Positions 15,928 to 25,300 of a stretch of 39,766 nt of DNA are shown piece by piece. The stretch comes from Bacteroidota bacterium. GTDB lineage: Bacteria > Bacteroidota > Bacteroidia > 2-12-FULL-35-15. How positions within the stretch are numbered: the first letter of the stretch is position 1; each line of letters opens with the position of its first letter. The position numbers and the translations under genes are program-made. Under the pieces are notes generated by a model, which did no database searches, was not told where the DNA came from, and worked only from the letters and a program-made list of their open reading frames with translations. Location of the stretch: contig CANIFU010000023.1 in NCBI GenBank assembly GCA_947466965.1, positions 1-39,766 on the forward strand, written 5' to 3'.

Positions 15928-17364
15928 TTATTGAATGATTAAAAGTGCCGAGCCACTTATTTCTGAATGATTTAGTTTTAATATATAGCACCCTGGTGAA
16001 ACCGTTTTGCTTACATCAATATGAATACTTCCGTTGCTGAATGCGACAGTTTCACTATAAATTAATTGCCCCGATAAGCTAAAAACCTCAATAATAAATT
16101 CTTTTTCTGACACTCCTCCTGCAATATCAAAAACTCCTTCAGAAGGATTCGGGAATATAGAAAACCATTTATCCGCTGCGGTATAATCCGGGATTGATGT
16201 TAGTAATCCAAGGCTGTCTAAACTTAATAAATAGTACTCATCATTTGTTAATATGGATGTTTTTCCAGTTACTAAATACCCCCCGTTATAGGAAGCAACC
16301 AAGTCATAACCAATATCAATTCCAGGTCCGCCATAACTATTCGCCCAACTTATATTTCCTGTTGAATCTGTCTGAAACACAATAAGATCTAGTGCTGTGC
16401 CATGGTTGTAGCTGTTGCTATATCCTGTACATATAAAATCATTATTAGGAAGTTCGATCATTTCAAACATCGCCTCCTTGTATAATGGATCACCAAAATT
16501 TTTTCTCCAGGAGCTGGTGCCGTTTGCAAATACTTTTTCCATAAGGAAATCGAAAGGAGAACCGGTAGAGATTTCCGTTTCACCAAACATCAGGTAATTT
16601 CCGTCCTGAGTAGTTATTACACCCTGACTTCCGTTTTCCAGGGCATCAACGGAAACATAATTCCATTCAACATTCCCAAGCGTATCTAATTTTGATAGCC
16701 ACACATCGACCGTTCCTGAGCCAAAAGATTTTGTGTCGGCAACAAACACGTATCCCGAATCAGTTGCAGGAATTATTCTTTGTCCATAGTCAACATCTGT
16801 TCCGCCGTATCTGTTTTCCCAGATCTCAGCGCAGGTGTTATCAAGTCTTACCACATAAACATCATTAGATGAAAGAGAGGTAGAGGCATAACCGCAGGCA
16901 ATAAGTTTTCCATGGCCATCTTCTGAAATATAAGCAAAAGATTCATCCTGTAAAGGGTCTCCGAATGTATTCTGATACATAATGGTTCCGGAGGTGTCGG
17001 TGCGAATTGCAAGGGCATCGTAAAAGCCGTTTGATTGTTGCCTTGTGCCAGAGAGAACCAATGAATTATCGGGTAATGTGCTGAGTTGAAAAGCAAAATC
17101 ATTCCTGCCACCGTTGTAATATTTTATCCAAAGAAGATTGCCGTATCTGTCGAGTTTGCTAAGGGTTACATCAAACTCACCGGGTGTTATGGAATCTGAG
17201 CTGCCTAAAATATAGATGCTTCCATCGCTAAGTTGCTTCACAGAAAACGACTGGTCACTCGCAGCCGCTCCGAATTTTTTTTCAAAAAACAACGGTTGTC
17301 CGGATAGTTTTATCGATATTAGAATCAGGCTATACAGGACAATCTTGAATAAACTTATTTTCAT
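15928..17364 (-). CDS. T9SS cargo protein with beta-propeller-like repeats
   Basis: The protein has 478 residues from the ATG at 17364 (a TTG two codons earlier is less likely). The signal peptide spans about residues 1-23 (ISLFKIVLYSLILISIKLSG). About six repeats of roughly 50 residues follow, each with a core like LDRYGNLLWIKYYNGGRND and then a 'DGxxxxxGxT' turn (IPATDSGYVFVADTKSF, ITTQDGNYLMFGETE, ASYNGGYLVTGKTSI). This is the pattern of bacterial beta-propellers of the SBBP type. The C-terminal 75 residues are a T9SS sorting domain (WFSIFPNPSEGVFDI, VFSLSGQLIYSE, PGCYILKL). It is predicted to be surface-exposed or released. The ligand is unknown. It is separate from the redox cluster by 162 bp. 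Confidence 0.85.
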   Translation of the reverse strand: MKISLFKIVLYSLILISIKLSGQPLFFEKKFGAAASDQSFSVKQLSDGSIYILGSSDSITPGEFDVTLSKLDRYGNLLWIKYYNGGRNDFAFQLSTLPDNSLVLSGTRQQSNGFYDALAIRTDTSGTIMYQNTFGDPLQDESFAYISEDGHGKLIACGYASTSLSSNDVYVVRLDNTCAEIWENRYGGTDVDYGQRIIPATDSGYVFVADTKSFGSGTVDVWLSKLDTLGNVEWNYVSVDALENGSQGVITTQDGNYLMFGETEISTGSPFDFLMEKVFANGTSSWRKNFGDPLYKEAMFEMIELPNNDFICTGYSNSYNHGTALDLIVFQTDSTGNISWANSYGGPGIDIGYDLVASYNGGYLVTGKTSILTNDEYYLLSLDSLGLLTSIPDYTAADKWFSIFPNPSEGVFDIAGGVSEKEFIIEVFSLSGQLIYSETVAFSNGSIHIDVSKTVSPGCYILKLNHSEISGSALLIIQ

Positions 17365-17401
17365 GGTCAAACCTCAGTATTGTTTTAGAAAGAGCGAATA
17401 A

Positions 17402-17822
17402 ATTTAGTTATTTTTTTCGATCCATTGCTAATTTACTAGAACCTTAAATTGGAAACAAGCAAATAAATATCGATTTTTATTATCCTTTGCTAAATGACTA
17501 AAGTAAAGTGAAGACTTCTGACAATCTTTTTAAACTTGTAAAATCATTAAATAAATCCGAGAAGGGTTATTTAAGAAGCAGGAAGTGAATATACGTAAAT
17601 TCTAAAAAGGAATCGATTCAGTTTTTTAAACAACTTCGTCAATCACTGGATCAGATAGTTTAGGATTCTCTGTAAGAAAAATTCCTTATCTATTTCGATA
17701 TTATGTCGCGGCTGGAATGTAAAATTGATAATAAAAAATTTGCCTATGTTGTAAAAAGCAAATTAAAACCATTAACTTTAATAGGCAGGTTCGTTCGATT
17801 ACTAAGTATTTTGCAAGTTTTA
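17402..17822. other. AT-rich intergenic DNA with no gene seen
   Basis: Between the propeller gene (starts 17364, minus) and the small T9SS gene (starts 17901, plus) there are 536 bp. The only supported element is the promoter at 17823-17853. The rest is AT-rich, has no convincing ORF, and holds only a short inverted repeat, AAATAA...TTATTT near 17549-17572. It presumably contains divergent control sequences that cannot be resolved by eye. Confidence 0.5.
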
Positions 17823-17853
17823 TTGTAATTTTCCGAAACAAACACTAAATTTG
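17823..17853 (+). promoter_or_regulatory. Promoter for the small T9SS cargo gene
   Basis: TTG (17823-17825), 20-base spacer, TAAATTTG (17846-17853), a full match to the Bacteroidota consensus. It leaves a leader of roughly 45 bases before the ATG at 17901. Confidence 0.65.
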
Positions 17854-17900
17854 TAAGTGAAAGCAATCACTAGTTTCATAACATTTTAAAAATTTATAAT

Positions 17901-18659
17901 ATGAAAAAAATTCTTACCTCTCTATTAATCTTGTTTTTTGCATCTTCTGTGTTTGGTCAAAGTCTTCGCATTTTTGACTTAGGTGTTGATGTTACAAGCG
18001 ATACGATCATTGTTCCTATTGCTGCCGGATCCTCAATGGTAAATGACTTAGAAATTCATAATATAACTTCTTCGGCAATAAACTTTAAAGTTGGAAGAAT
18101 TATCACACCAATTGATTCATGTGCGAGCGTTTATTTCTGCACTGGTTCTCTTTGTTACAGTCCACAAACTGCTACAACTTGGTATCCTACAGGATCAGGT
18201 CAGACAATTGGCGCAAATGCAACATTGCCGAATGGTCCGGGAACTTGGGGTATTACTGCGCATTATGTTGCTTGTCCTGCTCCTGCTATTTGCAACGAAT
18301 TTTCCGTTAAATATATACTATACAGCACTTCTGGAGCACCAGACACAGCTGTTGTAACCATTAATTATGTTTGTACACTAGGGATGAATGAAAAGGAGCA
18401 AGAAGTTAGTGCAACTGCTTTTCCAAATCCTGTTAGTTCTATATTGTCAATAAATTATTCTTTAAAAGAATCTTATAATAATGGAAAGATCATTGTTTAC
18501 AACATGCTTGGAAAAAAAGTAAAGGAAATTGTTATTTCGGATAAACAAGCTATTGCTAAGGTCGATGTCGCTGATTTGAATGCCGGGGTTTATTTCTATT
18601 CAATTGTTTTAGATGATAAAACAATGATCACAAAAAAATTAATTGTCAGTTCGAAATAA
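17901..18659 (+). CDS. Secreted T9SS cargo protein, unknown function
   Basis: A 252-residue protein. The signal peptide is MKKILTSLLILFFASSVFG. The central part, residues 20-155, is a beta-sandwich rich in Thr/Ser with six cysteines (in SCASVYFCTGSLC, VACPAPAIC and NYVC), which probably form disulfides outside the cell. Its start, LGVDVTSDTIIVPIAAGSSM, resembles an Ig-like or cohesin-like fold, but I do not recognise a named family. The last 80 residues are a T9SS type A sorting domain (ATAFPNPVSSILSINYSL, VYNMLGKKVKEI, LNAGVYFYSIVL). It has its own promoter and converges on the sirtuin gene with only 5 bp between stops. Confidence 0.85.
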   Translation: MKKILTSLLILFFASSVFGQSLRIFDLGVDVTSDTIIVPIAAGSSMVNDLEIHNITSSAINFKVGRIITPIDSCASVYFCTGSLCYSPQTATTWYPTGSGQTIGANATLPNGPGTWGITAHYVACPAPAICNEFSVKYILYSTSGAPDTAVVTINYVCTLGMNEKEQEVSATAFPNPVSSILSINYSLKESYNNGKIIVYNMLGKKVKEIVISDKQAIAKVDVADLNAGVYFYSIVLDDKTMITKKLIVSSK

Positions 18660-18664
18660 ATAAA

Positions 18665-19351
18665 TTACTTTAAAAGTTCTGAAGCCAGCTTGGGTAAACC
18701 AATGCTGGCTTTTTCTTTGATGATTGTCAGATTCGCGATGCCCTTTACTTTTATGTCGTTCGGATCTATTAAATATTTGGGGATTTGCTGTGGTGAATAG
18801 TCGATGATTCCTGCTGCAGGGTAAACAGCCATGGATGTTCCGATAACGATAAAGATATCGGCATGCTCAGCCATCAGATTTGCAGTGTCCATCAGTGGAA
18901 CCATTTCGCCAAACCATACAATATGAGGGCGTAATTGAGAACCTTTACTGCATTCATCTCCTACTTTAATTTCACTTCCTTTGATCTGATAAATTAAAGA
19001 AGGGTCAAGCGTGCTGCGGCTTTTTGTGATCTCGCCATGTAAATGAAGCACTTTTTTGGAACCTGCTCGTTCATGAAGATCATCAATGTTTTGGGTGATG
19101 ATCTGAACATCGTATTTTTTCTCCAGATCCACCAAGGCATAGTGCGCATTGTTGGGCTGTGCTTCTAAAACTTGCTTTCTTCGCTTATTATAAAAATCCA
19201 ATACCAAACCTTGGTTTTTTTCCCAAGCCATTGGAGTTGCCACCTCATTCAAGTTGTATTCTTCCCACAAGCCTCCGCTGTCGCGAAATGTCTTTATCCC
19301 GCTCTCAGCGCTGATTCCAGCACCTGTAAACGCAACTAATTTTGGCTTCAT
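18665..19351 (-). CDS. cobB: NAD-dependent protein deacylase, sirtuin (class III/SIRT5-like)
   Basis: A 228-residue sirtuin. The NAD site is present: AFTGAGISAESGIKTFRD at 7-23, TQNIDDLHERAG at 86-97, and the catalytic histidine H105 in LHLHGE. Y54 and R57 in FYNKRRKQ correspond to the Y-x-x-R pair by which SIRT5/CobB bind succinyl or malonyl lysine, so desuccinylase activity is likely. Unusually, the segment between HGE and LRP, where sirtuins carry four zinc-binding cysteines, holds only C134. The protein should still fold if, as in some relatives, other contacts replace the zinc. It is cytoplasmic and a single-gene unit. Confidence 0.92.
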   Translation of the reverse strand: MKPKLVAFTGAGISAESGIKTFRDSGGLWEEYNLNEVATPMAWEKNQGLVLDFYNKRRKQVLEAQPNNAHYALVDLEKKYDVQIITQNIDDLHERAGSKKVLHLHGEITKSRSTLDPSLIYQIKGSEIKVGDECSKGSQLRPHIVWFGEMVPLMDTANLMAEHADIFIVIGTSMAVYPAAGIIDYSPQQIPKYLIDPNDIKVKGIANLTIIKEKASIGLPKLASELLK

Positions 19352-19416
19352 TTGTCACTAAAGTAACTATTATTCTTGAAAACACAATTTAATAGCTTCA
19401 ATTTCAAGTAAACGTC

Positions 19417-19445
19417 TTGTATTTATTGAGAAATTGTTATATTCG
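19417..19445 (+). promoter_or_regulatory. Candidate promoter for maeB
   Basis: TTG (19417-19419), 18 bases, TATATTCG (19438-19445), one mismatch from TAnnTTTG. It lies 23 bases before the maeB ATG. Confidence 0.4.
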
Positions 19446-19468
19446 CAATTCAAAAAAAACACCCGAAA

Positions 19469-21739
19469 ATGGCAAAATTAAGAAAGCAGGATGCATTGGA
19501 TTATCACTCTCAAGGAAGACCCGGTAAAATTGAGGTTATTCCTACGAAACCGCATAGTTCGCAGCGCGATCTTTCATTGGCATATTCACCAGGCGTTGCC
19601 GAACCTTGTTTAGAAATTGAAAAAAATCCGGAAGATGCATACAAATATACCGCGAAGGGCAACTTGGTAGCAGTTATTTCTAACGGAACCGCTGTTTTAG
19701 GCTTGGGAAATATAGGAGCATTGGCTTCTAAACCCGTTATGGAAGGGAAAGGCTTGCTTTTTAAAATCTTTGCTGACATTGATGTTTTTGATATTGAAGT
19801 GGATGCAACCGATATCGATCTGTTTGTAAACACAGTAAAAGCGATTGCGCCAACATTCGGAGGAATAAATCTGGAAGATATCAAAGCTCCTGAATGTTTT
19901 GAAATAGAACGCAGGCTGAAAGAGGAGTTGAACATTCCTTTGATGCACGATGATCAGCATGGAACAGCGATTATTTCTGCCGCAGCATTATTAAACGCCT
20001 GTGAAGTAGCGAAGAAAAAAATAGAAAAAGTAAAAATTGTTGTGAATGGTGCAGGTGCCTCCGCCATATCTTGTGCAAAACTATACATCGCTGTCGGAGC
20101 AAAAAAAGAAAATATTTTAATGCTCGACAGCAAAGGGGTTATTTCTGTTGATCGAACTGATTTAGATGGTCAAAAATCATTTTTTGCAACCACCAATAAA
20201 AAACCGAAAACATTGGAAGATGCCATGAAGGATGCCGATGTTTTTGTGGGTTTGTCTAAAGGCAATATCGTGTCTCAAAAAATGATTCAGTCCATGGCAA
20301 AGCGCCCGATTGTATTTGCACTGGCAAATCCCGATCCCGAAATCCCTTATGCATTAGCAATAGCAGCGCGCCCTGATATCATTATGGCAACAGGTCGCTC
20401 GGACCATCCTAATCAGGTGAACAACGTACTTGGATTCCCTTTCATTTTCAGAGGTGCACTCGATGTGCGTGCGACACAGATCAATGAAGCCATGAAACTG
20501 GCAGCGGTTTATGCCATTGCTAATCTAGCAAAAGAAACTGTTCCCGAAACAGTTAACCTTGCTTATGATTCAAAAAATATTACGTTCGGTCCCGAATACA
20601 TTATCCCGAAACCAATTGATCCGCGATTGATTTACACCGTTGCTCCTGCAGTTGCAAAAGCAGCAATGGAATCAGGCGTTGCTCAACATAAAATTACAAA
20701 TTGGGATGCCTATATTCAGGAACTTATCAACCGTTTAGGCTTAGATAATAAATTGATCCGCAATATTACCAACAAAGCGAAACAAAATCCAAAGCGTGTC
20801 GTGTTTGCAGAAGCAGATCACTACAAAATATTGAAGGCGGCTCAACAAGTAAATGATGAAGGTATTGCCAAGCCGATACTTCTGGGTGATGTTGAAAAGA
20901 TCAAAAAATTGATTGCTGATAATAATCTTGATTTAGGAGACACTCCCATCATCGATCCACGAAGTAAAAGTGAAGATGATCGCAGAAATGCATTCGGTGA
21001 TATTTTCTTCAAAAAGCGTCAGCGTAGAGGTTTTACATTGTATGAGGCGCGTAAAGTAATGAAGGAACGGAATCATTTTGGTGCAATGATGGTGGAAACC
21101 GGTGCTGCTGATGCGATGATATCCGGACTTACCCGAAAATATGCAGATCCAATCCGTCCTGCTTTGCAAATTATTGGGGTGCAGGAAGGCGTGAAACGTG
21201 TTGCTGGTATGTACATTATGAATACCAAACAAGGACCCTACTTCTTTGCAGATACAACCATGAATGTGGACCCTTCTGTTCAGGATCTGGTTGATATTAC
21301 CGTGCTGACCGCGAATAGCGTGAAGCAGTTCAACATCATTCCGCGTATCGCTTTGTTATCATACTCCAACTATGGTTCTGCTGAAGGTGAAGTGCCAAAC
21401 AAAATGCGTGAAGCAACAGAAATTTTACATAAGAACTATCCAGGGATGATCGTTGATGGGGAGATGCAGGCGAATTTTGCATTGAACGATGAATTGATGA
21501 AAGAGCAATTTCCTTTTTCCAATCTAGTGGATAAGAAAGTAAACACACTTATTTTCCCAAATCTTGCTTCAGGAAATATTGCCTATAAGCTGATTCAGGA
21601 AATGGGTGGTGCTGAAGCAATCGGGCCCGTATTGATCGGGATGAAAAAACCGGTGCACATTTTACAGTTGGGAAGCTCTGTTCGAGAAATCGTGAACATG
21701 GTCACGATTGCTGTTGTGGATGCGCAAGCAAAGAAATAA
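19469..21739 (+). CDS. maeB: NADP-dependent malic enzyme with phosphotransacetylase domain
   Basis: A 756-residue protein, the length of the MaeB class. The malic N-domain (1-160) has YSPGVAEPCLEI with Y39 and the catalytic lysine K94 in MEGKGLLFKIF, then EDIKAPECFEIE and HDDQHGTAI with metal-binding acidic residues. The NAD(P)-binding domain (about 165-415) has VVNGAGASAISCAKL. The C-terminal phosphotransacetylase-like domain (about 430-756) has RVVFAEADHYKIL, DAMISGLTRKYADPIRPALQ and NTLIFPNLASGNIAYKL; in MaeB proteins this part is regulatory (acetyl-CoA sensing). It converts malate to pyruvate and CO2 in the cytoplasm, giving NADPH. It lies 40 bp upstream of ruvA in an order widely kept in Bacteroidota. 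Confidence 0.95.
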   Translation: MAKLRKQDALDYHSQGRPGKIEVIPTKPHSSQRDLSLAYSPGVAEPCLEIEKNPEDAYKYTAKGNLVAVISNGTAVLGLGNIGALASKPVMEGKGLLFKIFADIDVFDIEVDATDIDLFVNTVKAIAPTFGGINLEDIKAPECFEIERRLKEELNIPLMHDDQHGTAIISAAALLNACEVAKKKIEKVKIVVNGAGASAISCAKLYIAVGAKKENILMLDSKGVISVDRTDLDGQKSFFATTNKKPKTLEDAMKDADVFVGLSKGNIVSQKMIQSMAKRPIVFALANPDPEIPYALAIAARPDIIMATGRSDHPNQVNNVLGFPFIFRGALDVRATQINEAMKLAAVYAIANLAKETVPETVNLAYDSKNITFGPEYIIPKPIDPRLIYTVAPAVAKAAMESGVAQHKITNWDAYIQELINRLGLDNKLIRNITNKAKQNPKRVVFAEADHYKILKAAQQVNDEGIAKPILLGDVEKIKKLIADNNLDLGDTPIIDPRSKSEDDRRNAFGDIFFKKRQRRGFTLYEARKVMKERNHFGAMMVETGAADAMISGLTRKYADPIRPALQIIGVQEGVKRVAGMYIMNTKQGPYFFADTTMNVDPSVQDLVDITVLTANSVKQFNIIPRIALLSYSNYGSAEGEVPNKMREATEILHKNYPGMIVDGEMQANFALNDELMKEQFPFSNLVDKKVNTLIFPNLASGNIAYKLIQEMGGAEAIGPVLIGMKKPVHILQLGSSVREIVNMVTIAVVDAQAKK

Positions 21740-21779
21740 GGCAACTGTTTAGAAATAATTCGTCATTAAAATTGAATAG

Positions 21780-22367
21780 ATGATCTATCATATAGAAGGG
21801 AAATTAGTAGAGAAAACACCAACCTACGCGGTAATTGATGCCGGTGGTGTTGGCTATGTAATGCAGATTTCGTTAAATACTTTTTCAAAAATCGGTGATT
21901 CAGAAAAATGTAAACTCTATACCGAACAGCTTTATGTGCGTGATGATATGCCCCGATTTTTTGGCTTTGCAGACATTGCTGAAAGGAATTTATTCCGATT
22001 ATTAGTTTCTGTTTCCGGTGTTGGTGGCACCAGTGCTTTATTGATGTTGTCTTCTTTAACAGCTGTAGAAATCCAAACAGCTATAGCCACAGCAAATGTT
22101 GCAGTCATTAAAAGCGTAAAAGGAATCGGTGAAAAAACAGCGCAACGCGTTATTGTTGATCTGAAAGATAAAATGGGTAAAAGTGATTTTTCTTCCGAAA
22201 TATTTTCCGGAAGTAACAATACTTTGAAGGAAGAAGCGTTATCAGCTCTTGTGATGTTAGGATTCAATAAGCTTGCTGCAGATAAAACACTTGATAAGAT
22301 CATCAGAACAGAGGGTACGGGACAAACAGTGGAACAGCTAATTAAATCAGCACTTAAAAATCTTTAA
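21780..22367 (+). CDS. ruvA: Holliday junction DNA helicase subunit RuvA
   Basis: A 195-residue protein with the three RuvA parts. The N-terminal OB-fold has MIYHIEGKLVEKTPTYAVIDAGGVGY and the LYVRDD and FGFADIAERNLF segments (the acidic pin region included). The paired HhH motifs are LLVSVSGVGGTSALLML and IKSVKGIGEKTAQRVIVDL. A flexible linker is followed by the C-terminal RuvB-binding domain (about 148-195). RuvA tetramers grip the Holliday junction while RuvB pulls DNA. It is 40 bp after maeB and 15 bp before sprA. Confidence 0.97.
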   Translation: MIYHIEGKLVEKTPTYAVIDAGGVGYVMQISLNTFSKIGDSEKCKLYTEQLYVRDDMPRFFGFADIAERNLFRLLVSVSGVGGTSALLMLSSLTAVEIQTAIATANVAVIKSVKGIGEKTAQRVIVDLKDKMGKSDFSSEIFSGSNNTLKEEALSALVMLGFNKLAADKTLDKIIRTEGTGQTVEQLIKSALKNL

Positions 22368-22382
22368 TTTTTATTTTACATT

Positions 22383-25300
22383 TTGACTAAGTCGTTCGCA
22401 AAATATATCCTAGTTACCGGTGCTTCACTTGGAATGCTCTCGCTTATCGTTAATTCCGATGCGAAAGTTAGTTCATATAAGCACGCAAATGCGGCAGACG
22501 AAAATCAACCTGTTTTTGCAATTGATACCCCTATAGATGAAGACACGCCGATTATTCTCCCGTACAATTTTCAAGACCAATCCAATAACGATCCACTGAA
22601 TTATCCGAATGCAGGTGGATTAATGCTCAATAATCCTTCGAATATCAATACATCCGTGGATTATGATCCTGTAACAGGCCAATATAATGTAAATCAGACA
22701 ATCGGAGGAATTAATTACCGTCCGCCTACTTTCCTCGAAAGTGAGGAATATCAAAAACTGATGTTCGACAAGCAAGTGAAAGACTATTGGAATGCTCGCT
22801 CGCATGCTGAAAGTCAGAGTGCACAATCAAATACCGTCATCCCTAAATTACATGTTGGTGGTGAGATCTTTGACAGGATTTTTGGTGGGAATACCGTTGA
22901 TATTCGCCCAAATGGTTCTGCCGAATTAATATTCGCATACAATGGAACGAATACTGAAAACCCTGCTATTCCTGTTAAGAACCGTAAAACAAATACGTTT
23001 GATTTTGATGAAAAAATTCAATTGAATGTTGTTGGTAAGATCGGTGACAAATTAAAATTAACAACCAGCTATAATACAGAAGCAACATTTGATTATGAAA
23101 ATCAAATGAAATTGGAGTATACTGGATACGAAGATGAGATCATTAAAAAAATTGAAGCGGGAAATGTGAGTTTGCCTTTGAATGGATCTCTGATCACTGG
23201 AAGTCAAACATTATTTGGTATTAAAACCCAATTGCAATTCGGACGGTTGACTATCACAAGTGTGTTATCTCAACAAAAAGGAAAAAAATCGGAAGTCGAA
23301 GTTACAGGTGGAGCCCAGGTTACAAAATTTGATATTCCGGGTGATCAGTACGAAGCAAATAAACACTTTTTTTTAGCGCATTATTTCCGTGATAATTTTA
23401 ATTCCGCATTAGCGGGCTTACCTTTTGTAAACTCTCAGGTTAACATCACAAGAATGGAAGCTTGGGTATCAAATACCAATGGTGCAACAAATGATGTTCG
23501 CAGTGTAGTAGCTTTTGCTGAATTAGCAGAAGACTCAGCGCATGTTCCAAGCAACCAATTCCCCTATGTCGGAGATAATCCCCTTGATAAATTGCCCTAC
23601 AATACCCAGAATGATTTGTACTTTAAAATAACAGACCCTACCGCTATTCCCTCCAATATCGGTGTAAGATCTATCAATACAACTGTTGCTAAAATATACT
23701 CAATCACCGGCGATATTGTGAAGCCGCAAACCAATTATGAATTGGTGGCAAGTGCTAGAAAACTTCAGGCATCTGAATATACATTGAATGCCCGTCTTGG
23801 ATTTATCTCTTTAAATCAACAATTAAATCCGGATCAGATCCTTTCAGTTGCCTACGAATATACTTATAATGGAATTGTTTACCGTGTTGGTGAATTTTCA
23901 ACGGATGGTATAAGTGCTCCGGAAGCATTAATCACAAAGATGTTAAAGAGCTCTGCAACAAACACAAAACATCCGATGTGGAATTTGATGATGAAGAATA
24001 TTTATTCCATCGGTGCATATCAGGTGAATTCACAGGATTTTAAATTGGAAGTTTTTTATACCAATTCTCAAAGTGGTACCGACATTAATTATTTGCCAGT
24101 GTCGGCAGCCGAAGTATTGATTGCTGCAAAACCATTAAATCAGGTTTTATTTGTCGATAGATTAAATCAACAGAATGATGCGACCCCTGATGGCGCATTC
24201 GATTTCATTGATGGTGTAACAATCAATGCGACCAATGGTCGTGTGATCTTTCCTGTTGTAGAGCCATTCGGAGATCATTTGCGGAGCAGATTTACTCCTA
24301 CTTCCACAGAGGCTAATTCCTATGTTTTCGATCCATTGTATGACTCTACTATCACAACTGCACGAAATGTTTTCGCCAATTTAAATCGTTTCAAATTAAA
24401 AGGTTCCTACCAATCAACCGGAGGCTCCGAAATTTCTTTAGGTGCACCCAATGTTCCGCAAGGTTCTGTAACCGTTACTGCAGGAGGAATTTTGTTGCAA
24501 GAGAATGTTCAGTATACGGTTGATTATACATTGGGTCGTGTGAAAATCATTGATGAGGGCGTTTTAAATTCAGGAATGCCAATCAAAATTTCCCTAGAAA
24601 GTAACGCACTCTTCGCCATTCAGCAAAAAACATTGTTTGGTACGCACCTAGATTACCGCATCAATAAAGATTTCAGCATCGGTGGAACCGTTTTGAATTT
24701 AACCGAACGACCGCTTACTAAAAAGGTAAATATCGGTGATGAGCCTATTTCAAATACCATCTGGGGATTAGATGCGAATTATAGAACAGAAGCACCTTTC
24801 CTTACTCGTTGGATTGATAAGATCCCCTTTATTGAAACAAAAGAAATGAGTACGATTACTGCTGCAGGAGAGTTTGCATATTTGGTTCCGGGGCATAGTA
24901 GTGCAATTGGTAAAAGTGGTAATTCATACATTGATGACTTTGAAGGTAGTCAGTCGGAAATAGATCTTCACGCACAAAGTGCATGGAGTTTGGCGAGCAC
25001 ACCACAAGGACAAACAGCTTCGGGGATGTTTCCCGAAGGAGCACTTTCTGATTCTTTACCAAATGGATTTAATAGAGCAAAATTGAATTGGTATCACATC
25101 GATCCATTGTTTATGCGCAATCAATCGGGAACAACTCCCGGTTATTACAGCACAACGGATATGTCCAACAATTTTGCACGTGAAATACCTGAAACGGAAG
25201 TTTTCCCGAACAAGCCTTCTTCATCAGGAACTCCTGTAATTACAACAACACTCGATCTGGCTTATTATCCCAGTGAACGCGGACCATACAATTATGACGT

